A stretch of 64,000 nt of DNA from Labilibacter marinus (GCF_001659685.2 NZ_LXYE02000001.1:352441-416440), one strand, 5' to 3'. Shown: positions 1 to 11,283, counted from the first letter of the stretch. Numbers and translations: made by a program. Notes: generated by a model from the letters alone, not told the origin.

Positions 1-146
1 ATAGAAAAACTAAATGATTTATAATTATTTTATAAAAATAAACAAAATTTAGTTTTTTTAGTAGTAAATAGGAGAAACTATTCTATTTTTATGAAAAATA
101 TATAATTACTTAAATTGTAAAAAGACTAAATATTATAAAACATAAA

Positions 147-1343
147 ATGAAATTATATGTAATTCACATCTTGTTGATTTTTCTTTTTATTACATCGTGT
201 ATTGAGCCGTACCAAATAAATACAGAAGGAGAAGGTAAGTTTTTAGTAGTAGATGGGTTAGTAACCAATAGGGAGGGACCATATTCGGTATTGCTCAATT
301 ATTCTACACCAACATATACACCAAAATTCGAAAATGTTGCGAATGCTGAGGTGAAAATTGTAGAAGATTTAGATGAGGTTTATGTTTTAAATTATGTAGA
401 TAATGGAAAGTATCAAACAGATCCAAACTTTAGAGCAATAATTGGGAAGTCTTATAAATTACAGATTGATATAGATACAAAGCATTATGAATCTGATTTA
501 TGTTTATTAAGAGAGCCTAGCTGTATTGATAATATTTCCATGCAAAAGAAAACTAAATTCGGGGGAGGCTATGGTGATGACGTATTGCAGCTTTTAGTAG
601 ATGCGAATGTTTGTTCTGAGGATGAAACTTGTTTAAGGTGGGATGTGAAAGAGGATTGGAAAATTCACCTTAGAAATCCAGAGTTTTTTTATATGGTAAA
701 TGATAGCACATTCGGTTGGACAAAGGATGTTATAACTGACTGTTATAAGAGTGATAAGATTGACCGGATAGTTATTCAATCGTTTCAAAATCAAGCAGTA
801 AGAAGTCTGGTAGCTAAGGGTGTGGCTTCTGTTTCTCCCTATATTTCGGATAGGTTTTTAACGCGATATAGGGCTACAATAAACCAATACTCAATTTCTA
901 AGCAAGAATACCATTTTTGGGATATGTTAAGGTCTTCGACTGAAAACAGCGAGGATTTTTTTGGTAGGCAGCCTTATAGTGTATACGGTAACATCAGTTG
1001 CATAACCAATCCTGATGAGAATGTATTGGGTTATTTTCAGGTTGCTGGCGTTACAAGTAAGGAAATATATGTTGATAGAGGTGATATTAGTCGTTTAGGT
1101 TTAGGAGTGTACAGTTATAGGCCTTGTGCTGTGGATACCATTCTCGTTTCGGATGAATATAGTTTATATGAAGAATATATAAAAAAGATAAGGTCTAATG
1201 AGTGGATTTATAGCCAGAACTACTATACAGAAACTGCAAAGCCTGTTTTATTAGGTATTACATTTTTAAGTGCTGAGTGTGGAAAGTGCTCTAAAAATAA
1301 TGCACGTGTTGAACCTCCTTTGGGATGGGTAGATAATGATTAA
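147..1343 (+). CDS. DUF4249 domain lipoprotein (copy 1)
   Basis: Predicted outer-membrane or periplasmic lipoprotein of 398 residues. A signal peptide ends in a lipobox (ITSC, Cys18), followed by the N-terminal phrase IDPYQI/IEPYQI and 'LVVDGLVTNREGPYSV', which are typical of the Bacteroidetes DUF4249 family. A conserved CGKC pair followed by PPLGW near the C terminus (about residues 375-395) also fits the family. Family members usually sit beside TonB-dependent receptors, but their function is unknown. The next gene is a close paralogue in tandem, so this looks like a local duplication. The upstream 146 bases are very AT-rich and hold no gene. Any receptor partner would have to lie outside the window to the left. 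Confidence 0.85.
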   Translation: MKLYVIHILLIFLFITSCIEPYQINTEGEGKFLVVDGLVTNREGPYSVLLNYSTPTYTPKFENVANAEVKIVEDLDEVYVLNYVDNGKYQTDPNFRAIIGKSYKLQIDIDTKHYESDLCLLREPSCIDNISMQKKTKFGGGYGDDVLQLLVDANVCSEDETCLRWDVKEDWKIHLRNPEFFYMVNDSTFGWTKDVITDCYKSDKIDRIVIQSFQNQAVRSLVAKGVASVSPYISDRFLTRYRATINQYSISKQEYHFWDMLRSSTENSEDFFGRQPYSVYGNISCITNPDENVLGYFQVAGVTSKEIYVDRGDISRLGLGVYSYRPCAVDTILVSDEYSLYEEYIKKIRSNEWIYSQNYYTETAKPVLLGITFLSAECGKCSKNNARVEPPLGWVDND

Positions 1344-1362
1344 ATAGGGCGTTTTGATGTAT

Positions 1363-1421
1363 AGGTATTTAGGTAGTAGGGTTCGCTGAAAATGAAGAAT
1401 CTCGAACGAGAATAAATACCT
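1363..1421. repeat. Inverted repeat between the two DUF4249 genes
   Basis: AGGTATTTA (1363-1371) is exactly complementary to TAAATACCT (1413-1421), with an inner GTTCG/CGAAC pair between them. It sits in the 115-bp gap between the tandem paralogues. It has no T-tract typical of a terminator, so it may be an mRNA structure within the operon or a recombination scar. Confidence 0.5.
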
Positions 1422-1458
1422 TATGTAACTATAACTTGACAAAAAGGATAAAAATAAA

Positions 1459-2658
1459 ATGAAAATATATGTAATTAACTTAATGCTGGGTTTTCTTTTT
1501 ATTACTTCATGTATTGATCCTTATCAGATAAATAGCAAAGGGGAAGGAAAGTACTTAATAGTTGATGGATTAGTGACCAATAGAGAGGGACCTTATTCGG
1601 TATTGCTCACATATTCTACGCCTCGATTTTCACCAATTAATGAAAAAGTGACGAATGCAAGTGTTAAAATTATTGACGATACAGGGGAGGAGCATCATTT
1701 AATATACCAAAACGATGGAAAGTATCAAACCAATCCTGACTTTAGAGCAAAGATTGGGAAATCGTATAGGTTACTTATTGAGAATGATTCAAAGCGTTAT
1801 GAATCTGATCTGTGTTTGCTGCGTGAACCTTCGTGTATTGATAATATTTCGATTCAAAAAAAGACCAAACCAGGAGAGTATTATAAAAACGATGTTTTGC
1901 AACTAAAAGTGGATGCGAGTATTTGTTCGGATAAAGAAACCTGTTTAAGATGGGATGTTAATGAGGATTGGAAGATTCATCTTAGAAATCCAGATTATTT
2001 TTATATGGTCGATGATACAACATTTGGATGGCATGACGATGTGATAAAGGAATGTTATAAATATGATAAGATTGAAGGCATTGTAATAAAGTCATTTCAA
2101 AATCAAGCAGAAAAAATTGTAACGGATAAATTGGTTGCTTCCATTTCTACATATACTTCGGATAGATTTTTTACACGCTATCGTGCAACGATAAATCAAT
2201 ACTCTATCTCACCTAAGGAATATAGTTTTTGGAATAGGTTAAAAGAAACGTCAGAAGAGCAAGAGGATTTCTTTGGTAAGCAACCTTATAGTGTTTATGG
2301 TAATGTAAAATGTATTGATAACCCAGAGGAGCAGGTGTTAGGTTATTTTCAAGTTGCAGGTGTTGCAAGCCGAGAAATATATATAGGCAGAGGTGATATT
2401 AGTAATTTAGGTTTAGGGGTATATAGTTATGAGCCTTGTGCTGTAGATACCTTGTTTGCATCTGATGAATATAGTATATATGAAAAGTATTTGTTGAAGA
2501 TTAGAAGCGATGAGTGGGTTCTAAGTAGTGGATTCTATAAGGAGGAATCTTTACCTCCAACTCTCGAATTGCTTGGAGTTGTATTTATTGGTGCTGAGTG
2601 TGGAAAGTGTTCTAGAAATAATGCTCGGGTTGAACCTCCAATGGGCTGGATGGAATAA
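1459..2658 (+). CDS. DUF4249 domain lipoprotein (copy 2)
   Basis: A second DUF4249 lipoprotein (399 residues, lipobox Cys18) that aligns with copy 1 along its whole length. Shared blocks include the N-terminal VDGLVTNREGPYSVLL, the central 'EDWKIHLRNP', the 'DRFxTRYRATINQYSIS' stretch and the C-terminal CGKCS.NNARVEPP. Differences are mostly conservative substitutions, so both copies look functional. It follows copy 1 by 115 bp and precedes a putative surface protein by about 50 bp, suggesting one transcription unit. Function is unknown beyond the family association with surface nutrient uptake. Confidence 0.85.
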   Translation: MKIYVINLMLGFLFITSCIDPYQINSKGEGKYLIVDGLVTNREGPYSVLLTYSTPRFSPINEKVTNASVKIIDDTGEEHHLIYQNDGKYQTNPDFRAKIGKSYRLLIENDSKRYESDLCLLREPSCIDNISIQKKTKPGEYYKNDVLQLKVDASICSDKETCLRWDVNEDWKIHLRNPDYFYMVDDTTFGWHDDVIKECYKYDKIEGIVIKSFQNQAEKIVTDKLVASISTYTSDRFFTRYRATINQYSISPKEYSFWNRLKETSEEQEDFFGKQPYSVYGNVKCIDNPEEQVLGYFQVAGVASREIYIGRGDISNLGLGVYSYEPCAVDTLFASDEYSIYEKYLLKIRSDEWVLSSGFYKEESLPPTLELLGVVFIGAECGKCSRNNARVEPPMGWME

Positions 2659-2707
2659 TTTAATAAATGATTAGTAGATACTGATATAATTTTTTTATTT
2701 TTTTGTG

Positions 2708-4945
2708 ATGAGATTTTTTAAATTGTTGACTTGTATTGCCATTAGTTTATGCTATAGTGTTATTTTATATGCTCAGGAAAGTATAGATATTAGAACAGAT
2801 AGAGATTATTATATCGCGGGGGAGTCAGTATGGTTAAAACTAGATTTTTTTGTTGAAGGTGAATTTAAGGATACAAGTATTAGTAATGTGGCATACGTTG
2901 AGGTTCTTAATAAATATAAAAACCCAGTTTTAAGAAAAACATTTCATGTAAATGCGGGTAAGGTTGAGTCGCAATTTGTATTGCCTGATAGCATTAAATC
3001 AGGTAATTATCAGATACGTGCCTACTCTAGTTGGATGAAGAACTATAATTCAAAGTTTTATGCACGTAAATCTATTTCGGTAGTTAATCCTTTTAAGTCA
3101 GGTAAGTACCCAAAAACAGAATTTGCCTTTGTTGATGATACTGTCATATTTTATCCAGAAGGAGGTGCTTGGATAGCAGAGCATGAAAATCAGGTTTTAT
3201 TTCAAGTGGTAGATAAACATGGTTTACCAAAAGAATTAGAAACTTACCTTACAAACCAATATGACGATACGCTTGATGTTGTAAAAACGAATGCATCCGG
3301 TTATGCAAAGGTGCATATTAAGCCATTAGAGAGTGTTAGATACTATATAAGTTATTCATCTGATTCTTTATCTTTTTCTCAGGAAATTCTAATGCCGGTA
3401 ATAAGTAAATATGGTATACGCTTAAAAAATATTAATGCAAGTAGTGTTGTGTTCGAGGCTTTAGGAAATGATTTTCGAGGTTATTTAGATGTTGTTAATT
3501 CAAAAGGTGATTCAATTACAAGTATACGTTCTAGAAATAATTTGTTTGAACTGAATAAGCGGGGATTACCTATGGGTTATTTGTGTGCGTACCTATATAA
3601 TGACAATGATACCTTGTTAGGGGCTCGATATTTTACAGTAAAAGATGAGGAACGCTCAAAAAAACTGGAAATTAAAATTACGGATAATGGATTTATATGT
3701 CGAGAAGGAGTAGAAGTAACTATTGAAAATGCTAGGCAGTTAAAGCAAAAGAGTGTTTCTGTTGTTCAAAAAGAATTGGTTCATCAGTCGTCTGTTATTC
3801 AAAATATTTATAGCCCTAACGCTATTTCATACAATTTATTGACAAGCTGGACTAGTAACGAAGTTGGTTTAAATGATTTATTACAGTGTTTTAGAGTTAT
3901 TAATCCTGTAAATATTACAACTTTTGAGGACTTTCATTGGCCTGAAGTTGATGGACAATATTTATCTGGAACTTTAATAGATGCTGAGAGCAATAAAGCA
4001 ATAGAAGGTGTTTCTTTAATACTGAATGTGGTAGGTAGTACCTCGCAAATGGATATTGCTACAACGGATTCTTTAGGTAAATTTAGGTTTGTGGTTAATC
4101 AGTTTGGAGAAAAAGAAATCGTTATTCAGCCTTTACTTACGCAAAATGCGGATGGTTTTAAGTATATTATTGAGCTGGATGAAAACTATTGTAATGTGTT
4201 TAAAGATGTTTCTATTTCAAGATTTCACATGACTAAAGAGAAAGCAAATGCAATTAATAGCGCATTTGTTAATATGCAAGTTAATTCGGTTTATAGTGTT
4301 GTAAATAGTATTGTTAAGAACGAAAAAGGTATTGGTGTATCATTTTATAATTTTCCAGAATATACAATTCCTATATCTAAGTATATTGAGCTATCATCAA
4401 TAGAAGAAATAATTAAAGAAATAGTTCCATTGGTGTTTCTACAAAAAAAGAAAGGTGAATATTCCATTTATATTGAGGAGCCAGAAGGTATTAATAAAAG
4501 TGAAGGGGGTACATTTATATTGGTGGATGGTGTGTATATTAAGGATGTAGATAAGTTGTTGCAAGTCCAGGCTGAGGATGTTGAGAGGATTGAGGTAATT
4601 AATTTAAATTACTATTATAAAGGTCATGAGTTGGGTAGGATATTATCTGTGTATACAAAGAAAAACGATTTAAGTACTCTCGTTTTTGATGATCAAATCT
4701 TTAGGCAGTCTCATGATTTTTTTAGTGGGGATTATAGTTTTTTAGCCACAGATTATTCAAAAGAAGATGTAAATAAAAAACATTTGCCTGACTATAGGAA
4801 TGTGTTGTATTGGAACCCTAGATTAGAGGAGGATAAGTTTTCGTTCTACACTTCCGACCATAAAGGAAATTATACTATAGTTGTGGAAGGTATCAATGCA
4901 CATGGTGTAGCAGAGCGTTATGAAAAAAGTTTTCAGGTGGAGTGA
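2708..4945 (+). CDS. MG2-like surface protein with TonB plug-like C terminus
   Basis: Protein of about 745 residues with a signal peptide ending at YAQ. Residues about 25-130 ('DRDYYIAGESVWLKL', 'SGNYQIRAYSSWM') resemble the macroglobulin MG2 domain common in Bacteroidetes surface proteins. A carboxypeptidase-regulatory-like segment ('LSGTLIDAESNKAIEGVSL') lies near residues 420-490. The C-terminal third has 'FILVDGVYI..VDKLLQVQAEDVERIEVI', which resembles the plug of a TonB-dependent receptor, but no beta-barrel follows. The annotated frame opens at a GTG at 2705. I prefer the ATG at 2708. It is probably co-transcribed with the DUF4249 genes and may serve as their surface partner, but the exact role is unknown. 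Confidence 0.65.
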   Translation: MRFFKLLTCIAISLCYSVILYAQESIDIRTDRDYYIAGESVWLKLDFFVEGEFKDTSISNVAYVEVLNKYKNPVLRKTFHVNAGKVESQFVLPDSIKSGNYQIRAYSSWMKNYNSKFYARKSISVVNPFKSGKYPKTEFAFVDDTVIFYPEGGAWIAEHENQVLFQVVDKHGLPKELETYLTNQYDDTLDVVKTNASGYAKVHIKPLESVRYYISYSSDSLSFSQEILMPVISKYGIRLKNINASSVVFEALGNDFRGYLDVVNSKGDSITSIRSRNNLFELNKRGLPMGYLCAYLYNDNDTLLGARYFTVKDEERSKKLEIKITDNGFICREGVEVTIENARQLKQKSVSVVQKELVHQSSVIQNIYSPNAISYNLLTSWTSNEVGLNDLLQCFRVINPVNITTFEDFHWPEVDGQYLSGTLIDAESNKAIEGVSLILNVVGSTSQMDIATTDSLGKFRFVVNQFGEKEIVIQPLLTQNADGFKYIIELDENYCNVFKDVSISRFHMTKEKANAINSAFVNMQVNSVYSVVNSIVKNEKGIGVSFYNFPEYTIPISKYIELSSIEEIIKEIVPLVFLQKKKGEYSIYIEEPEGINKSEGGTFILVDGVYIKDVDKLLQVQAEDVERIEVINLNYYYKGHELGRILSVYTKKNDLSTLVFDDQIFRQSHDFFSGDYSFLATDYSKEDVNKKHLPDYRNVLYWNPRLEEDKFSFYTSDHKGNYTIVVEGINAHGVAERYEKSFQVE

Positions 4946-5028
4946 GGTGACAAAGGTATTATGCTACCTGTAGTATATTATACCTATTTATCTGCACCCA
5001 ACTATCTTTTTATTTACCCATTAATTTT

Positions 5029-5036
5029 TACCTTTG
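5029..5036 (+). promoter_or_regulatory. Putative -7 box of the pyrG promoter
   Basis: TACCTTTG matches the Bacteroidetes -7 consensus TAnnTTTG. It lies about 50 bp before the pyrG GTG start. No good TTTG -33 box is visible, so this rests on the -7 element alone. Confidence 0.5.
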
Positions 5037-5074
5037 TATCTTTATTTTTGGCAAGAATTTTTAGTTTAATTTAA

Positions 5075-6688
<1,614 letters not shown>

Positions 6689-6723
6689 TATTTCTTTAAT
6701 TAAAACACGAAATAACATTTAAG

Positions 6724-8589
6724 ATGGATAAAAATTCCGTTACGGGTATGATATTGATCGCCGCTATTTTAGGGGTGTTCTTTTGGATGAATAAACCCAG
6801 CGAAGAGGAAATAGCAGCGCAAAAAATACGTCAGGATTCAATTGCTCAAGTTAAAGCATTGGAGGCTGAAAAGATTGTTGCGCTTGAACTTAAAAAAGAA
6901 AAGCAAGAGCAAGCAGAAGCTGCTGCGGTTAATGATACTGTTTATCAGAAAAAAATGGCCGATAAATATGGTCTATTTGCTGATGTTGTTAAAGGTGAAA
7001 GCAAATTATTTACTTTAGAAAATAACTTGGTTAAAATTAAGTTTACCAATAAAGGAGCTAAAGTTTATTCTGTAGAACTTAAGGATTTTACCAACTTTAA
7101 AGATGAGCCATTGATTCTGTTTGATGGTGACGATAATGTTTTTGGTTTCAACTTTACGCACAACCTACGTAATTTAAATACGAATAATCTATTTTTTCAA
7201 GTAGATGAATCAGCCAGTAACGATTCTACTTTAAGATTCAAACTTTCTTTGGGAGATAATGAGTTTTTAGCTTTCGATTATACTTTGCCTGTTAACTCTT
7301 ACATGTTAGATTATAATATTGTAAGAAATAATGTAGAAGAATTAATTACTAGTGGTTCTGGTGCTGGATTTGAGTTAGACTGGAAAACTAATTTAATAGC
7401 GCAAGAAAAAGGGCGTAAGTTTGAGAGTCAGTATTCGGGTGCGGTATATAAGTACGACCAGGATGTTGTTGAAGAAATTGCAGGAAAATCGGATGAGGAA
7501 GAGTTCAGAACACCAGTAAAATGGTTAGCTTTTAAAGATCAGTTCTTCTCATCAGTACTTGTTGCTAAAAATAACTTTTCTGCAGGTAGCATTAATACAC
7601 ATATTTATCCAGAAGAAGAGAATTCTCCTTTTATTGCTACAAATACGGCAAAGCTTACCATTCAAAATGATGGAGCTGCCAAAAGCGTTCAATCGTTCCA
7701 ATTTTATTTTGGTCCAAATCAATATAAAACACTTAAGCAGTACGAAGGTTTAGAGTTACAAGAAATCATCAATCTAGGATGGTGGATGTTCGGAGCGATT
7801 AACAAGTATGCTATTATTCCAATCTTTAACTGGTTAGAAGGTGGTATTGCGAGTTATGGTCTGATTATTTTGATACTGACCTTAATTCTTAAGCTTGTTC
7901 TTTTCCCATTGACGTATAAATCATATATGTCTACCGCTAAAATGAGAGTTTTAAAACCTCAAATTGATGCGATTAACGAAAAGATTCCTTCAGATAAAGC
8001 GATGGAACGTCAGCAGGCAACAATGGCATTGTATCGCAAAGCAGGAGTAAGTCCGTTAGGTGGGTGTTTACCAATGTTATTGCAGATGCCTATCTTATTT
8101 GCCATGTTCCGTTTCTTCCCGGTTTCTATTGAGCTAAGACATGAGAGCTTTTTATGGGCAACAGATTTATCTAGTTACGATTCTATAATTGACTTACCTT
8201 GGAATATACCTTTTTATGGTGACCATGTTAGTTTATTCTGTTTGTTGATGTCAATCACCAATATAGTATATACAAAAATGAATCAAGAGATGACTCAATC
8301 ATCTGCGCAAATGCCTGGTATGAAAGGTATGATGTATATGATGCCTGTTATGTTCTTAGTGTTCTTTAATAATTACGCAGCAGGTTTAAGTTATTACTAT
8401 TTTGTATCTACCTTAATTACTATTTTACAAACGATTTTAATTCGTCGATTTGTAGATGAGGATGCTATTTTAGCAAAGCTGACTGCCAACCAAAAGAAAC
8501 CAAAGAAGAAAAGTGGTTTCCAGGCACGTTTAGAGGATATGCAAAAGCAACAGCAGTTGCAGCAACAAAAAAAGAAGAAGAAAAAATAA
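6724..8589 (+). CDS. yidC: Membrane protein insertase YidC
   Basis: Inserts and folds inner-membrane proteins, alone or with SecYEG. One N-terminal membrane segment (about 7-20) is followed by a charged linker and the large periplasmic domain (about 60-340). The conserved insertase core comes next, with hydrophobic segments near 365-390, 455-475, 500-520 and 540-580. Conserved phrases include 'LTLILKLVLFPLTYKSYMSTAKM' and 'GGCLPMLLQMPILFAMFRFFP'. Length (621) is normal for Bacteroidetes. The cytoplasmic tail is unusually simple: a run of Gln followed by Lys only, a likely ribosome- or RNA-contacting basic tail. It sits directly behind pyrG and ends at a strong terminator. Confidence 0.98.
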   Translation: MDKNSVTGMILIAAILGVFFWMNKPSEEEIAAQKIRQDSIAQVKALEAEKIVALELKKEKQEQAEAAAVNDTVYQKKMADKYGLFADVVKGESKLFTLENNLVKIKFTNKGAKVYSVELKDFTNFKDEPLILFDGDDNVFGFNFTHNLRNLNTNNLFFQVDESASNDSTLRFKLSLGDNEFLAFDYTLPVNSYMLDYNIVRNNVEELITSGSGAGFELDWKTNLIAQEKGRKFESQYSGAVYKYDQDVVEEIAGKSDEEEFRTPVKWLAFKDQFFSSVLVAKNNFSAGSINTHIYPEEENSPFIATNTAKLTIQNDGAAKSVQSFQFYFGPNQYKTLKQYEGLELQEIINLGWWMFGAINKYAIIPIFNWLEGGIASYGLIILILTLILKLVLFPLTYKSYMSTAKMRVLKPQIDAINEKIPSDKAMERQQATMALYRKAGVSPLGGCLPMLLQMPILFAMFRFFPVSIELRHESFLWATDLSSYDSIIDLPWNIPFYGDHVSLFCLLMSITNIVYTKMNQEMTQSSAQMPGMKGMMYMMPVMFLVFFNNYAAGLSYYYFVSTLITILQTILIRRFVDEDAILAKLTANQKKPKKKSGFQARLEDMQKQQQLQQQKKKKKK

Positions 8590-8620
8590 GCGGAAGTAAT
8601 AAAGCTTATCAAAAAAATAT

Positions 8621-8656
8621 AAAGTTGGAAGTGGTTTATCTGCTTCCAACTTTTTT
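8621..8656 (+). terminator. Rho-independent terminator of pyrG-yidC
   Basis: AAAGTTGGAAG (8621-8631) pairs with CTTCCAACTTT (8643-8653) across an 11-nt loop, followed by a T-run. It lies 31 bp after the yidC stop. Confidence 0.85.
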
Positions 8657-8673
8657 GTTTATAAATGGTTTAC

Positions 8674-8852
8674 GATTTAACCCAAAATATGCATTAAAAC
8701 ATCTATTCCGCAATCAAACTACTTCAAAACAAAACGTTACACTTATTTAAAAGCCTCACCATAGCGGTGCTATGGCTGTGTTTTGTAAATGCTTGTTTTA
8801 TTGTAGTTTGAATGCTCATGACAATGCCTTAACGCATAATTCGGGTTTAAGC
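8674..8852. repeat. About 175-bp imperfect palindrome (fold-back element)
   Basis: Most of the gap between yidC and the convergent lipid-kinase gene folds back on itself. The left end AACCCAAAATATGCATTAA pairs with the right end TTAACGCATAATTCGGGTT, and the inner arms CAAACTAC/GTAGTTTG also pair. The tip is an exact hairpin, CCATAGC-GGT-GCTATGG, at 8759-8775. The arms carry scattered mismatches and small offsets. It has no coding content. It could be a MITE-like element, a structured RNA, or a bidirectional terminator region. Confidence 0.6.
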
Positions 8853-8896
8853 ACTTGAGGTTTTATCGCAGAGACTTTTAACTTAAAAGCATATTG

Positions 8897-9886
8897 CTAT
8901 CCCAATCCTTCCATTAATTTCAATTTCCAGATATTTTCCAAATTAAAATTTTCAGTAATGTTTGGGATGATTTCCTTGATAGGATCTAAAATAGAGTTTT
9001 CAATCAAGTGAGCAGGAGGAACGATAACTTTTAATGATAAGGGTTTAATTTCAATGGTCGCTTTATTACCTAACGAAACAGGCTCGCCATCTATATGAGC
9101 ACTTAAAGCTGAGTCATGTTCAATCTCTATCTTTTGAGCTCTAACTACTTCGTCATTATCATTTTTATTAATCGATTTATCCAATAAACTAAAAACCATG
9201 GCTGGTGCATTAATTTTCGGAAAATCGTGTATAATACTTACATCAATTAAGCCATCATCAATTTTTGCATTAGGCGCGATATGAATATTATTACCGTACT
9301 GCGATGAATTGGCAAAGCTGATTAAAAATGCTTTTCGAGTATATTCTTGTCCATCAATTTTCAAATGGTAGGTTTCCGATTGATAGCCGCCAAATTCTGA
9401 TGTAATTAATTGCAGATAGCCCAATGGACCTCTTAGTTTCCTTCCTTCAAAATTATGGCTTATATGAGCATCAAAACCGATGCCTGCAACGTTTACTGAG
9501 CAAAACTGATTTACTTTCATGGTATCAATTTTTTTCTCAATAAAATAATTCAGACTTTGAACCGCCTTTTGCAAGCGCATAGGTATTTGCATGTATCTGG
9601 CCAAGCCATTACCCGATCCAGTAGGAACGATGGCTAAAGCTGTATCTGTACCAACTAATTTTGAAGAAACCTCATTTACAGTGCCATCACCACCCACAGC
9701 CACAACAGCATCGTATTTACCTACCGCTTTTCCAGCTAATTCTCGCGCATGCCCTCTAAACTCAGTATAACTGATGTCAACGGAAAGCTTATGGCTGTCT
9801 AATTCAGATTCGATATACTTCTCAATTGTCTTTTGTTTTCCTATTCCAGAAACTGGATTGATAAGAAAAAGAATCCTTTTTGTCAT
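8897..9886 (-). CDS. Diacylglycerol/lipid kinase, YegS/DagK family
   Basis: Cytoplasmic or membrane-associated lipid kinase of 329 residues. 'INPVSGIGKQ' near residue 8 and the nucleotide-binding 'VGGDGTVNEV' near 64-73 mark the DAGK catalytic domain. 'VPTGSGNGLAR' and the C-terminal 'SAHIDGEPV' also fit the family. Expected reaction: ATP-dependent phosphorylation of diacylglycerol or a related lipid. It is divergent from a PAP2-family phosphatase 116 bp away. That pairing could set opposite enzymes in lipid phosphate turnover, but this is inference. The exact lipid substrate cannot be told from sequence. Confidence 0.88.
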   Translation of the reverse strand: MTKRILFLINPVSGIGKQKTIEKYIESELDSHKLSVDISYTEFRGHARELAGKAVGKYDAVVAVGGDGTVNEVSSKLVGTDTALAIVPTGSGNGLARYMQIPMRLQKAVQSLNYFIEKKIDTMKVNQFCSVNVAGIGFDAHISHNFEGRKLRGPLGYLQLITSEFGGYQSETYHLKIDGQEYTRKAFLISFANSSQYGNNIHIAPNAKIDDGLIDVSIIHDFPKINAPAMVFSLLDKSINKNDNDEVVRAQKIEIEHDSALSAHIDGEPVSLGNKATIEIKPLSLKVIVPPAHLIENSILDPIKEIIPNITENFNLENIWKLKLMEGLG

Positions 9887-10002
9887 TGTTGCGTATGGTA
9901 TTAGTGTTTGCTAATCTACAAAACAATACCGATATACAGGAATGTTTTTTTTAGTATCAAAAAAGAGTTAGTTTTAAGTATTAAAATATTAATTATTACC
10001 GT

Positions 10003-10698
10003 ATGGATGCACTTTTACAATTTGACACGCAGTTGTTTCAGCTGATTAACTTTTTTCATAGTAAATATGAGGATAATGCATTTTGGTTAATTTCCAGTAC
10101 TATTATTTGGGTACCGATGTATTTAGTTATTATTTATACATTTATTAAAAGTCAAAAATTACAAAGTTGGATAACTATTGTTGCTGTATTATTATTAATT
10201 GTTTTGTGCGACAGAATTTCTACCGATATTTTTAAATATGGTTTTGAACGGTTAAGACCATCTCACGACCCTGATTTAATGGGTATCGTAAAAAACGTAT
10301 TTGGATATAAAGGTGGTAAGTTTGGATTTGTTTCTTCACATGCCACCAATACAATGGGTATAGCGGTATTTACATCCTTAATATTTAGAAATAAGGTGTT
10401 TTCAATATTTATATTAATATGGTCGCTCGTAGTAGGTTATTCTCGTATATATTTAGGCGTTCATTTTCCTGGTGATGTATTGGGTGGTTTTATGCTAGGA
10501 GCGCTTTTAGGTTACCTTGTATATAAACTTTATGCATTGGTTATTCCAAGGTTTGTGCGATTGACTTATTTTAATAGAAAAGGATTACGAAGGGGGATTG
10601 CTGAACAGTTTGAACAAGGAGCAGTTTATCAAATCGTTTTTACAGGAGTTGTTTCTTTTATTTTAATATTATTAGCTGCAAAAGTAATGTTGGTTTAA
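10003..10698 (+). CDS. PAP2-superfamily membrane phosphatase
   Basis: Integral membrane phosphatase of 231 residues with about five hydrophobic segments. The three PAP2 motifs are present: 'KYGFERLRP' (KxxxxxxRP), 'SSHATNTMG' (motif 2, with Ser-Ser-His), and 'GYSRIYLGVHFPGDVLGG' (SRxxxxxHxxxD). Likely substrates are undecaprenyl pyrophosphate or phosphatidate. It is divergent from the lipid kinase gene and ends at its own terminator. A specific name (bacA-type UppP substitute or lipid phosphatase) cannot be decided. Confidence 0.88.
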   Translation: MDALLQFDTQLFQLINFFHSKYEDNAFWLISSTIIWVPMYLVIIYTFIKSQKLQSWITIVAVLLLIVLCDRISTDIFKYGFERLRPSHDPDLMGIVKNVFGYKGGKFGFVSSHATNTMGIAVFTSLIFRNKVFSIFILIWSLVVGYSRIYLGVHFPGDVLGGFMLGALLGYLVYKLYALVIPRFVRLTYFNRKGLRRGIAEQFEQGAVYQIVFTGVVSFILILLAAKVMLV

Positions 10699-10723
10699 AA
10701 TTGTATTCGTTATTTATATATGT

Positions 10724-10753
10724 AAAGCTTCAATTTTTATTGAGGCTTTTTTT
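10724..10753 (+). terminator. Terminator after the PAP2 gene
   Basis: AAAGCTTCAAT (10724-10734) and ATTGAGGCTTT (10739-10749) form a hairpin with one G-T wobble and a 4-nt loop, followed by more T residues. It lies 25 bp after the stop codon. Confidence 0.8.
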
Positions 10754-10991
10754 GTGTTAAAATTCAAAAAATGACATAGTAACGATAAAATGATAGGAAG
10801 GTGATAATAGGGTTTGATCACTCATGTTCAAATATTTTCTAAAAAAAAACATAAGCTCTCCATATGCTGTAGTTTATAGGAATTCATGTATTATTTAACT
10901 GATAAACATGTTATTTCAAGCTTAAGCCTATTTTAATTTTCAAATTTATTCGCTATATTTAAAACACTTCAAATTTTAAATTTTATAGCTT

Positions 10992-11261
10992 ATGAGCACT
11001 ACGATCACTTTCAATCAGCTAAGAAAGCTTAAAGACAGCCTGCCAAACGGCAGCATGAGAACTATCGCAGAAGAATTAGAATTAAATGTAGAAACCGTTC
11101 GGAATTATTTTGGAGGGAAAAATTACGAAAGAGGTAGAAGTGTAGGTATTCATATGGAACCGGGCCCCGATGGAGGTATTGTAGAACTTGACGATACAAC
11201 TATTTTAGAATATGCTAAGGATATCTTAGAAGGTAAAAAAGGTGTTCACGCATATAACTAA
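10992..11261 (+). CDS. Small HTH DNA-binding protein
   Basis: An 89-residue protein. Residues about 18-45 ('GSMRTIAEELELNVETVRNYFGG') read as a helix-turn-helix with a typical recognition-helix pattern. The C-terminal part is acidic and ends 'LEYAKDILEGKKGVHAYN'. Similar short proteins are, to my knowledge, widely conserved in Bacteroidetes as uncharacterised DNA-binding proteins, but I do not know a named function. It is a single gene with about 290 bp of AT-rich upstream sequence, and ends at a hairpin shared with convergent nhaA. Confidence 0.7.
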   Translation: MSTTITFNQLRKLKDSLPNGSMRTIAEELELNVETVRNYFGGKNYERGRSVGIHMEPGPDGGIVELDDTTILEYAKDILEGKKGVHAYN

Positions 11262-11283
11262 TCGCTTGTAAAAAGAATAAATA

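Noticed and set aside
8397..8612. Minus-strand frame rich in Phe and Cys opposite the yidC tail
   Set aside because: It is the mirror of the Lys/Gln-coding A-rich tail of yidC and has no independent support.
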